The notes beneath the pieces are model-generated. The model was not told the origin of the DNA. It saw only the letters and a list, made by a program, of their open reading frames with translations, and made no database searches. A stretch of 64,000 nt of DNA from an uncultured Prevotellaceae bacterium (GTDB lineage: Bacteria; Bacteroidota; Bacteroidia; Bacteroidales; Bacteroidaceae), in NCBI GenBank assembly GCA_900316285.1, contig ONCG01000027.1, positions 1-64,000 of the forward strand, in the 5' to 3' direction. Below, in pieces: positions 6,920-14,667 of this stretch (position 1 is the stretch's first letter; every line of letters starts with the position of its first letter). The translations under genes were made by a program, and so were the position numbers.

Positions 6920-7864
6920 ATGAAAGCAAAGCATATCATCACCGCCTGTCTGTTGGGATTTGCAACAAGCGCAGTCCTTACCAGCTGCGGTAGCGACGAT
7001 GTCGACGAGAGCATCAGCGTGATCGTCGACTCGCAGACTCCCGAGAACGATCTCGATCGTTGGCTGAAGGTGAACTTCGTCGACCGCTACAACATCGAGA
7101 TGCGCTATCGCTGGGAAGACAATGAGATTGACATGAATTACATCCTTGTACCTGCACGTTACGAGAACGCCGTTCGCATGGCTCGCGTGCTAAAGTACAT
7201 CTGCTTCGATGCCTTCGACAAGGTGACGGGCGGCCCAGAGTTCGTCCGCAACAGCTTCCCGAAGTTTGTGCAGCTCGTGGGTAATCCCGGCTGGAATGCC
7301 TCCAACGGCACTTACACGCTCGGTTCGTCCGAGGGTGGCTATAAGATCAATCTGTGGTATGTCAATCATTTGGGCGATATGTACTACGATGCCAACTGGC
7401 AGCAGCACCCGGTTATTGAGAGCCGCGAACAGCTCAACGACAACTATTTCCACACGATTCTCCACGAGTATGCCCACACGTTCCATCAGCGTGTGCCTTA
7501 CACCAACGAGTTCAACCAAATCACCGGCACTAGTTATCTCGGCGGCTCCTACACCAGTGTGTTCTCTGGCCCAGACGATCCTCAGATCTACTCTATGGGA
7601 TTCGTAACGGCTTACTCTGCTTATACAGCCGATGAGGATTTTGCCGAGGTGTTCTCGACCTACGTCACCAGCACGCCCGAGGAGTTCCAGTTCTATCTTG
7701 ACCATGCCAATGAGGACGGTCGCAACAAGATTCAGCGTAAGCTGCGCATCGTACGCGACTACTTCGCCGACAACTGGGAGCTCGACATCGATGCCCTGCG
7801 CGATGAGATTCAGGAACGTGAAACTCATCTCACCGACGTTGACTTCGACGACATCAGCCTCTAA
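6920..7864 (+). CDS. SusD-associated zinc metallohydrolase lipoprotein
   Basis: 314 residues. Lipoprotein signal peptide (SAVLTSC, then GSDD). The zinc site is HEYAH at residues 182-186 within the context TILHEYAHTFHQ; a later Glu in TADEDFAEVFSTYV is the probable third ligand, as in gluzincins. Size, signal and position match the substrate import-associated zinc metallohydrolase lipoproteins that occur next to SusC/SusD pairs. It is expected to act at the cell surface or in the periplasm on the imported substrate. The gene sits between susD and a DUF4302 gene, the standard order. The substrate is unknown. Confidence 0.85.
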   Translation: MKAKHIITACLLGFATSAVLTSCGSDDVDESISVIVDSQTPENDLDRWLKVNFVDRYNIEMRYRWEDNEIDMNYILVPARYENAVRMARVLKYICFDAFDKVTGGPEFVRNSFPKFVQLVGNPGWNASNGTYTLGSSEGGYKINLWYVNHLGDMYYDANWQQHPVIESREQLNDNYFHTILHEYAHTFHQRVPYTNEFNQITGTSYLGGSYTSVFSGPDDPQIYSMGFVTAYSAYTADEDFAEVFSTYVTSTPEEFQFYLDHANEDGRNKIQRKLRIVRDYFADNWELDIDALRDEIQERETHLTDVDFDDISL

Positions 7865-7905
7865 TCAATTGATAATTAACAATTAATAATTAATAATTGA
7901 CAATT
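7865..7905 (+). repeat. AATTGATAATTAAC spacer repeat
   Basis: AT-rich direct repeats (AATTAATAATT, ATTGACAATT) directly before the DUF4302 ATG at 7906, matching the tract before susD. Confidence 0.6.
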
Positions 7906-9264
7906 ATGATTACCAAATATCTGAAACTCTCCCTCCTGGCCTTCACCGTAGGCTGTGGCTTTGTCGCAACCTCTCTCACCAGTTGCCAGATGAAGGAAGA
8001 CGACCTCTTCGACGTCGACCCTGCCAACCGCGCTGACGCATGGATGGCTGACTATCGCCGCGTCTTCAACAATAATGAGCATGGCTGGGCTCTCTATACC
8101 GACAACCCCACCAGTGGCCGCCACCCAGCAGTCTATACCTTCGCTGTGAAGTTCGACCAATACTATAGCACGTTCTATCAGTCGTCGACAACCCAGCGTC
8201 TGGCCAATCCCGACGACCGCGCTGCCGACAGCATCCGCAGCATGTATTCGTTCAAGATGGACAATGGCATTGTTCTGTCCTTCGACACCTACAACGGATT
8301 CTTCCACATCAATGCCGACCAGTCGCAGTATTTCTCCGGCGACCTGCAGGGTGACTTCGAGTTCTGCCTCGAACGCTACTCAGAGAACGAAGACACCATC
8401 TTCGGTCACGGCAAGACCAAGCTGTTGCCGTTTGTGATGATCAAGATGCCGTGTAAGGCTCCGGAGTATCAGGTGCGCACCGATAGCATTCAGAACTATT
8501 TCTCGCCTTACAACTGCTCGTTCGTTTGTGCTGGCGATACGCTCGTTGCCCGCTTCCTGAGTGGTTATCAGAACTTGAGCATCTGGATGGAAGGCGACGA
8601 TCCCTCCATCGACGGACACCTCTACAGCTATGGCAACCTTATCGGTGGCATCTACTTCCTTGAGCCCATCGAATACAAAGGACACATCATCAAGGAGATG
8701 CACCTGAATGCCGACAAGTCGGGCTACGAAGACATCAACGGACAGGCCAGCATCATTCCGAAGCCGCTGTCGCACTACTTCACCCGCGACCAAGAATACG
8801 ATTCGCGCTTCTGGGGTTACAGCTGCTGTGGTCCCGATACCAAGGCAGAATGGGATAAGGCCCGTGCAGCCCTCGACGGCAGTCGCTACAAGTCCAACTC
8901 CCTCGTCTACCTCTGTCTGAGCAGCGACGGCCGTGGTGGCATCGAACTCGTTGCCAACATGTGGTACGGTTCGGGCGAAATCCACTTCCCGCTGGAGATG
9001 AAGGAGGTCGACAACGACCACATCGCACTGAAGTGGACGGGCAAAGAAACCAGTGGTCTGGGCTACACCATCTACGACCTCGGCTTCAAGTATATCCTCG
9101 ATGCCATCGCTCCGAAGAATGAGTTCAAGACCTTCCGCGTTTCTTCGCAGGGCGGTTCGAAGATGACTCCCGACCAGCTCACGCTCATTGATGAGTCGAA
9201 CCCGAACAACTGGTTCTTCTTCGGCACCAACTGGCGCTACTACCATAGTAGCATCTGGGACTAG
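7906..9264 (+). CDS. DUF4302 family lipoprotein
   Basis: 452 residues from the ATG at 7906 (MITKYLKLSLLAF); a TTG three codons earlier lies in the spacer repeat. Lipobox VATSLTSC then Q. The body starts DPANRADAWMADYRRVF and contains repeated aromatic/beta patterns (GWALYTDN, YTFAVKFDQYYSTF), characteristic of DUF4302 proteins encoded with SusC/SusD and the zinc metallohydrolase. The family has no established activity; a surface-exposed binding protein is a reasonable guess. It closes the operon; the hairpin terminator follows at 9358-9428. Confidence 0.82.
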   Translation: MITKYLKLSLLAFTVGCGFVATSLTSCQMKEDDLFDVDPANRADAWMADYRRVFNNNEHGWALYTDNPTSGRHPAVYTFAVKFDQYYSTFYQSSTTQRLANPDDRAADSIRSMYSFKMDNGIVLSFDTYNGFFHINADQSQYFSGDLQGDFEFCLERYSENEDTIFGHGKTKLLPFVMIKMPCKAPEYQVRTDSIQNYFSPYNCSFVCAGDTLVARFLSGYQNLSIWMEGDDPSIDGHLYSYGNLIGGIYFLEPIEYKGHIIKEMHLNADKSGYEDINGQASIIPKPLSHYFTRDQEYDSRFWGYSCCGPDTKAEWDKARAALDGSRYKSNSLVYLCLSSDGRGGIELVANMWYGSGEIHFPLEMKEVDNDHIALKWTGKETSGLGYTIYDLGFKYILDAIAPKNEFKTFRVSSQGGSKMTPDQLTLIDESNPNNWFFFGTNWRYYHSSIWD

Positions 9265-9357
9265 AAGCAAAACATGTTGAGGCTAGAAACTAGACACTAG
9301 GAACTAGAATCTAGAAACTCGAAACCGACAAACACTCTCTTTACATAATCCAACGTC
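9265..9357 (+). repeat. CTAGAAACTAGA-type low-complexity repeat
   Basis: Just after the DUF4302 stop, CTAGAAACT-like words recur five times within 60 bp (9283-9320). No gene seen. Confidence 0.5.
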
Positions 9358-9428
9358 AGACGAGGTTCTCTCTCTCAAACCACAGGTATAGCGATGCCTG
9401 CAGGTGGGAAAGACCCTCGTCTTTTTTG
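9358..9428 (+). terminator. Intrinsic terminator of the SusD-DUF4302 operon
   Basis: AGACGAGG (9358-9365) pairs with CCTCGTCT (9415-9422), followed by a T run. The ~50-nt loop holds a smaller hairpin (CCAC...GTGG around AGGTA/TGCCT). Confidence 0.7.
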
Positions 9429-9490
9429 TTCCGCCTCCATCCTCAGATGTTACATTTTGTTTACAGGAATTCAGTTTTCGTTGAAAATTC

Positions 9491-9521
9491 TTGCCATTCC
9501 AAGAAAAAACTTGTATTTTTG
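9491..9521 (+). promoter_or_regulatory. Promoter for the 9590 gene
   Basis: TTG (9491-9493), 20-bp spacer, TATTTTTG (9514-9521). Matches the Bacteroidetes consensus; start codon is about 70 bp downstream. Confidence 0.7.
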
Positions 9522-9589
9522 CAGCAGATTCATATAGAACCCCGCAATTATTGACATTTCAATCTATTTATTACAGAAAGGATACAACG

Positions 9590-9994
9590 ATGAAAAAGAT
9601 TTTTCTGATGCTTGCATTCGTGGCCTCATTCGTCACAGCCAATGCCGGCGACTACAAGTTCCTGACCGTGCAACAGACCGATGGTGCTGAGCAGTCGTTC
9701 ACCGCCTCTGGGCTCACCATCACCTTCTCGCAGGGTAATATGGTGCTCAATGAGAATGGCACTTCTACCACTGTCTCCCTCTCTGGCTTGAGCAAGATGT
9801 ACTTCTCCGATGAGGCTACAGGCATAGAGACCCTTGACAAGTCACTATCGTCGGCCGACAACGCAGTCATCTACGACCTGCAGGGACGCAAAGTGGCAAC
9901 GTCTCCGCTTCTCAACGTCTCAACGTCTCAACTTCCCAAAGGCGTTTACATCGTGAAACAGGGCGACCGTTCGTTTAAAATCACCGTGAAGTAG
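9590..9994 (+). CDS. Small secreted protein with sorting-like C-terminal domain
   Basis: 134 residues from ATG 9590 (MKKIFLMLAFVASFVTANAG), a clear signal peptide. The middle (FLTVQQTDGAEQSFTASGL...SLSGLSKMYFSD) is a short beta-rich domain found at the ends of many Prevotella surface proteins. The C-terminus (VIYDLQGRKV...LPKGVYIV...FKITVK) resembles a type IX secretion sorting domain. Between YDLQGRKV and LPKG sits a Ser/Leu/Thr-rich linker encoded by a CTCAACGT repeat (9905-9945). It is 17 bp from the next gene and probably co-transcribed. Here the sorting-like module makes up most of the protein; it may be a cargo remnant or a short adhesin. Confidence 0.75.
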   Translation: MKKIFLMLAFVASFVTANAGDYKFLTVQQTDGAEQSFTASGLTITFSQGNMVLNENGTSTTVSLSGLSKMYFSDEATGIETLDKSLSSADNAVIYDLQGRKVATSPLLNVSTSQLPKGVYIVKQGDRSFKITVK

Positions 9995-10011
9995 GAAAGG
10001 GGGCGTAACCT

Positions 10012-11511
10012 ATGAAGAAGTTCAACATTCTCACCGCTCTCCTGTGCTGCCTCTTCATGACAGCAACGGCACAGACCACGATGAACGTGCGCTCTGGGCA
10101 GGTCACCTACGCCTACAAGATGTCCACCGTCGGCGACATGGAGTTTGCTACCGGAAGCCGACTCATCGTCAACGGAAAGGCATTCAACGTCGCCTCGGCA
10201 TCAAACACCGATTTCATCGACGAAATCTCTCTGGGCGATAACGAGGTGGCCGATAATACCGTCAGCGTCACCTATAGCGGCTCTACGGCCAACGTCGTCG
10301 TCGCAGGCAACATCGCTTCGCAGGTCACCGTCACTGCCAGTGGTGCACAGGTCAGCGTCATTCAGGACGAGGCGCTCCAGAAGGAGGTCACCTACACCCT
10401 CTCGGGCTCTAGCACCAACGGCTCGTTCCTCATGGATGGCGACTACAAGGCTAACGTCGTGCTCAATGGTCTCTCGCTCACCAACACCAAAGGTGCAGCC
10501 ATCGACATCGAGAATGGTAAGGCCATCGCCGTCACCCTCACCGGTGCCAACAGTCTCTGCGACGCTGCAGGTGGCTCTCACAGTGCTACGCTCTACATCG
10601 AGGGACATCCCACGTTCAGCGGTTCTGGTTCCCTCGAGCTGAAGGGCCTTACGAAGCATGCCTTCGCCAGCGATGAATATGTTGTTGTGGCTGGAGGCAC
10701 CATCACCGTCAGCCAGGCGGCCACCGACGGCTTCCACATCAACGAGCGCTTCCAGATGGATGGCGGCACACTGAACATCACCTCCAAGGGCGATGCCATC
10801 GACGTGGGCTTCCGCGGAGTAAATAAGGGCACGAAGGACCAGTATGAGCGCAACGGATTCCTCGAACTGAACGGCGGCACCATTGTCGCCTCGTGTTCCG
10901 GTGCCGGTGCGAAAGCCCTGAAGGCCGATAGCACTATTGTCATCGCTGGTGCTACCGTCACCGCCACCACCTCTGCCGATGCCTATTTCGATACCACAGA
11001 GAACGACATCTCCAGCAGCTCTGCCGTGAAACCCGATGGCGACTTCCGCATGACCAGTGGCACCCTCACCGCCACCAGCACCGGCGATGGCGGTAAGGGC
11101 ATTAATGCCACGGGAGCAGTCACCATCAGCGGCGGTAACATCTACGTCACCACCACGGGCGACGTCTGGGAGCATGGTGCTGATGACACGAAACCACAGG
11201 GCATCAAGAGCGACGCTAACATCACCATCAGCGGTGGCTCGGTCTATGTTTGTGCAGGTTCCTACGACGGCAAGGCCACGGCCTTCAAGCCAGGCGACAC
11301 GGGCATCTTCACCATTAACGGCGGTACCGTCATGGGCATCGCCCGCAAGAAGACCACCGTCTCGGCCGCTTCCACCCAGAAGTCCGCCACGGCCTCCTCG
11401 CAGAAGATCACCGCCGGCCAGACCTATTCGTTCAGTGGTGTTAGCTACACCATCCCTGCCGGCTACAACAACACCTCCGCCAACGTCATCGTCTCACGCG
11501 CAGGATTGTAA
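10012..11511 (+). CDS. DUF4353-like carbohydrate-binding beta-helix protein
   Basis: 499 residues with signal peptide (LLCCLFMTATAQ). From residue ~120 the sequence is a series of beta-helix-like repeats, with recurring NGLSLTNTKGAAIDIENGK, GGTITVSQAATDGFHIN, GGTLNITSKGDAIDVG and TISGGNIYVTTTGD patterns. This matches DUF4353, annotated as carbohydrate-binding and often encoded near CotH proteins. The C-terminal ~70 residues are Thr/Ser/Lys-rich, and no sorting-like tail is present. It follows the small secreted protein by 17 bp and ends at a strong terminator. The ligand is unknown; an extracellular location is likely. Confidence 0.78.
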   Translation: MKKFNILTALLCCLFMTATAQTTMNVRSGQVTYAYKMSTVGDMEFATGSRLIVNGKAFNVASASNTDFIDEISLGDNEVADNTVSVTYSGSTANVVVAGNIASQVTVTASGAQVSVIQDEALQKEVTYTLSGSSTNGSFLMDGDYKANVVLNGLSLTNTKGAAIDIENGKAIAVTLTGANSLCDAAGGSHSATLYIEGHPTFSGSGSLELKGLTKHAFASDEYVVVAGGTITVSQAATDGFHINERFQMDGGTLNITSKGDAIDVGFRGVNKGTKDQYERNGFLELNGGTIVASCSGAGAKALKADSTIVIAGATVTATTSADAYFDTTENDISSSSAVKPDGDFRMTSGTLTATSTGDGGKGINATGAVTISGGNIYVTTTGDVWEHGADDTKPQGIKSDANITISGGSVYVCAGSYDGKATAFKPGDTGIFTINGGTVMGIARKKTTVSAASTQKSATASSQKITAGQTYSFSGVSYTIPAGYNNTSANVIVSRAGL

Positions 11512-11537
11512 GCCACAGCAACACCCCCCACATCATG

Positions 11538-11572
11538 AGAGAGGTCCGTCATCAGCACGGGCCTCTCTTTGT
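11538..11572 (+). terminator. Intrinsic terminator
   Basis: AGAGAGGTCCGT (11538-11549) pairs with ACGGGCCTCTCT (11557-11568) with one mismatch, followed by TTTGTTGT. Confidence 0.85.
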
Positions 11573-11749
11573 TGTAAGCATGGATAACACGAATTATATT
11601 CTAGTTTTTTTCTTTTGTCCCTATCTGCAGCGTTGCGTATCATATTCGTGAAAAGTCACCCATCATTTTGATGTATCATTCTCGTGCTGTTTTCGTGACT
11701 TTGCGTAGCACTGTAGGCAAGGAAAAAAGGATTGCTACATTACCAAAAT

Positions 11750-11947
11750 CGTTACCGTTATGTGGTAATGCCGTTACCGCTATGTGGTAATGTTGTTACC
11801 AGCATGTGGTAGAGTCGTTACCACTATGTGGTAGCGCTGTTACCACTATGTAGTAGAGCCGTTACCACTATGCCGTGTGACCTTTACCATTATGCGGTGT
11901 GGAGCTTACCGATGTGTGGTAAGGATCTTACTGCATAGTATTGTGGC
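11750..11947 (+). repeat. 22-bp tandem repeat array A (9 units)
   Basis: Nine consecutive 22-bp units starting at 11750. TTACC occupies the same phase in the first eight units, and TTACT in the ninth. TATGTGGTA or a variant follows in most units, so many units contain the small palindrome TACCACTATGTGGTA. Units drift along the array (the last three are most diverged) but no indel breaks the period. The array ends 77 bp upstream of the -33 element of the CotH gene. No spacers as in CRISPR. The rest of 11573-12023 holds no gene that I can support. Confidence 0.85.
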
Positions 11948-12023
11948 TTTTCTAGTGATGCATAAAAAACGTGTGCTTTCGGTGTGTTCATGACGGTTAA
12001 TGTGGCTTTTTTGCTAGAAATGC

Positions 12024-12054
12024 TTGCATTCAGCGGAAAAAAGTTGTAACTTTG
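12024..12054 (+). promoter_or_regulatory. Promoter for CotH gene
   Basis: TTG (12024-12026), 20-bp spacer, TAACTTTG (12047-12054). Start codon 26 bp downstream. Confidence 0.75.
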
Positions 12055-12079
12055 TCCCCGAATTATTGAAATTACATTT

Positions 12080-14644
12080 ATGAAGGAGAAGATATTGCTT
12101 TTGTTGTTGCTGTTGATGCCGCTGGTGGCACAGCAGGGAAGGGCTGCCGACAACGATAAGCTACTGTTGGTCTACTATCGTGGCACCGACGGTCTGCAGC
12201 GCTTGGACGTGTTCCCCACTGATTTGCTGATAGGCAACTCGGAGTACGTCAACGGACAGTTGCGCGTGGTGACAGCGAACGACACAGCTTTTTGCTACAA
12301 CGAGGCAACGGTGGACTCGGTTGCCACCCTCACGAAGAAGGAGGTGATGGGCCGTCTGCCGAGCATCGTGCAGCTGAAGTTCAACAACAAATACAACGAC
12401 CAGGTGTTCACTGATGTTGTGGCCGACATCGCAGGCGATAGCGTCGTCACCGCTACGGTGGGTGCCATCGGCAAGTGGCTGACGCCATCGATACAGGTGA
12501 GCGACGACTCGGCACGCATCTTCGTTGGCCGTGAGCGGCAGCTGAGCAAGCAGAGCCGCCTGCGCTTCGATGTAGATCGCTACTATACCATAGCGATGCC
12601 GCGCCAGCGTATGTATGAAAAGGTGCTGGTGAAGGAGGCTAAGTGGGGCGATGCCACCGATCAGTTCGTCACGCTGCCCGTGGAACTCGATGGAAGCATG
12701 TTCTCGGGAAATCTGCCGGGTCGCGACGGCGAGGGCTATGACAAGATGCTCGATGGCGACATCAATACGTTCTATCATTCCACATGGGATGTGCCGGGGG
12801 ATGAGAAAGAACGCATCTATCAGACCGAACCGTATTTCGACATTGCTCTGCAGGAGAAGGTGAGCCGCGTGTACTTCAGCTATACCACCCGCAACAACGA
12901 TGGCTATGCCCCACGGAAGCTGACGCTCTATGCTTCGACAAATGGTTCGACGTGGAAGGCGGTGCGCTCGTTCACAGCCGATGACGACGGTCTGCCGCAG
13001 GGAGCTGCCGAGACGTGGGAGAGTCCGCAGATAGACCTCGGCGGCAGCTATGGCTACCTGCGCATTGAGCTGAACGAGGCTGCACGTAGGAAGTACCTCG
13101 TGTTCTCGGAGTTCAGCCTGTGGAAGGTGGAGGAGAATCCCGACTATCACGGCAGCGAAATCATTGAGCCTGCGGAGTATGCATACCAGATGATGCCGTT
13201 TGGTCGCGAGTATCGAGTGCATGTGGACTGGCTGACCGACCGTGCCGAGCAGGTGCCACGCATCGATATCGACATCGAGAACGGCGAGATGGTGTGGAGC
13301 AAGGACTTTTATCTGAATGCCACCATCACTATTGACGGTGCTGGCGTGTTCCCCTCGATGGAGCCCACGCCCGTACAAATCAAGGGTCGCGGCAACTCGT
13401 CGTGGAGCAGTTGGGCGTGGGATAAGAACCCGTATCGCCTGAAGTTCGAGGAGAAGCAGAAGCCGTTTGGCCTCACCAAGGGTAAGAACTGGGTGTTGCT
13501 AGCTAACAAACAGTCGGGGTCGATGACGTCGAACGCTATTGGTATGAAGGCTGCCTGCCTCATTGGTACGGCCGGCGCGAACCACATCGTGCCCGTGGAG
13601 CTCTATATGAACGGTGAATACCGCGGGTCGTATAACTTCACGGAGAAAGTAGGTTTTTCAAATAACTCCATCGATTTGGACGATGAGACGGGGGCAGCCC
13701 TGCTTGAACTCGACTCCTATTACGACGAGACCTATAAGTTCCATTCTTCCCCTTACGGCTTGCCGGTGAACATCAAGGAACCTGATTTCAGCGAAGGTGG
13801 CACTCACCTGACGCAGCAGATGATAGAGGACGACTTCAATGCTTTCATGCAGACGCTGAAGAGCGGCAAGGAGATTGCAGGCCTGGTGGATATCGATATG
13901 CTGGCCCGTTTCCTGATGGTAAACGACTTGATATTCAACTTGGAGCTGCACCATCCGAAGAGCACGTTCCTCTATAAGGAGTTCGTGGGCAACAGCGACA
14001 GCAAGTTCGTGTTCGGACCTGTGTGGGACCTCGACTGGGCGTTCGGTTACGAAATGAGCCGTTCTTATTTCCAGAGCGATTACATCTCCTCTTATTGGAA
14101 TGCAAGGACGATGGAGTCGACGCAGTTCGTGAAAGACTTGCGCAACGTCAGCAAGCAACTCGACAAGGTGTACTATCAGCTGTGGGTGCAGTTCCGGAAG
14201 CAGGCACTGCAGGAGCTCATCGACTACTGCGACGACTACTATGCCTATGCCCGCCCATCGTTGGAACACAACGCTACGATGTGGGGCGACGGCACCGGCT
14301 ATGCGCGTACAACCGAGAATGCGAAGAAGTGGCTGAAGCGCCGCGCCGATGGAATCTTCAATCGGCTGACGGCCTACGATGTTGATGATGATACGATTGA
14401 GGACGACACCTTCGGTTATCAGGGTGATGCCGATGGCATTGAAAACATCTCCTCCGGTCGCTCTTCAAGGGGCGATGGCTACGTCTACGACCTGCAAGGC
14501 CGACGGGTTGGGACTTTGAGAAGTTCAGATGTTGAGACGTTGAGGAGTTCAGACACAGAGGCTGCGCAACCTCTCAACCACTCAACCTCTCAACTTTCAA
14601 AAGGAATCTACATCGTCAACGGAAAGAAGGTCGTGTTGCGATAA
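12080..14644 (+). CDS. CotH kinase-family surface protein with F5/8 type C domain
   Basis: 854 residues; signal peptide MKEKILLLLLLLMPLVAQQ. Residues ~230-350 form an F5/8 type C (discoidin) domain (GEGYDKMLDGDINTFYHSTW...YLRIELNEAARRKYLVFSEF). Residues ~425-760 are the CotH domain: VQIKGRGNSSWSSW, KNPYRLKFEEKQKPFG, NWVLLAN, LYMNGEYRGSYNFTEKV and FGPVWDLDWAFGYE, the last containing the metal-binding Asp residues of this atypical kinase fold. The C-terminus has YVYDLQGRRV, a repeat-derived linker (14511-14605), then LSKGIYIVNGKKVVLR, a sorting-like domain. It is probably displayed on the surface; CotH family members phosphorylate proteins, but the substrate here is unknown. argS follows after 23 bp. 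Confidence 0.88.
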   Translation: MKEKILLLLLLLMPLVAQQGRAADNDKLLLVYYRGTDGLQRLDVFPTDLLIGNSEYVNGQLRVVTANDTAFCYNEATVDSVATLTKKEVMGRLPSIVQLKFNNKYNDQVFTDVVADIAGDSVVTATVGAIGKWLTPSIQVSDDSARIFVGRERQLSKQSRLRFDVDRYYTIAMPRQRMYEKVLVKEAKWGDATDQFVTLPVELDGSMFSGNLPGRDGEGYDKMLDGDINTFYHSTWDVPGDEKERIYQTEPYFDIALQEKVSRVYFSYTTRNNDGYAPRKLTLYASTNGSTWKAVRSFTADDDGLPQGAAETWESPQIDLGGSYGYLRIELNEAARRKYLVFSEFSLWKVEENPDYHGSEIIEPAEYAYQMMPFGREYRVHVDWLTDRAEQVPRIDIDIENGEMVWSKDFYLNATITIDGAGVFPSMEPTPVQIKGRGNSSWSSWAWDKNPYRLKFEEKQKPFGLTKGKNWVLLANKQSGSMTSNAIGMKAACLIGTAGANHIVPVELYMNGEYRGSYNFTEKVGFSNNSIDLDDETGAALLELDSYYDETYKFHSSPYGLPVNIKEPDFSEGGTHLTQQMIEDDFNAFMQTLKSGKEIAGLVDIDMLARFLMVNDLIFNLELHHPKSTFLYKEFVGNSDSKFVFGPVWDLDWAFGYEMSRSYFQSDYISSYWNARTMESTQFVKDLRNVSKQLDKVYYQLWVQFRKQALQELIDYCDDYYAYARPSLEHNATMWGDGTGYARTTENAKKWLKRRADGIFNRLTAYDVDDDTIEDDTFGYQGDADGIENISSGRSSRGDGYVYDLQGRRVGTLRSSDVETLRSSDTEAAQPLNHSTSQLSKGIYIVNGKKVVLR

Positions 14645-14667
14645 ATGCAAGAAATCAGAAAAGAAAC

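Noticed and set aside
7190-7828. 212-residue leftward frame opposite the metallohydrolase
   Set aside because: Antisense shadow; the sense frame has a lipobox and zinc motif.
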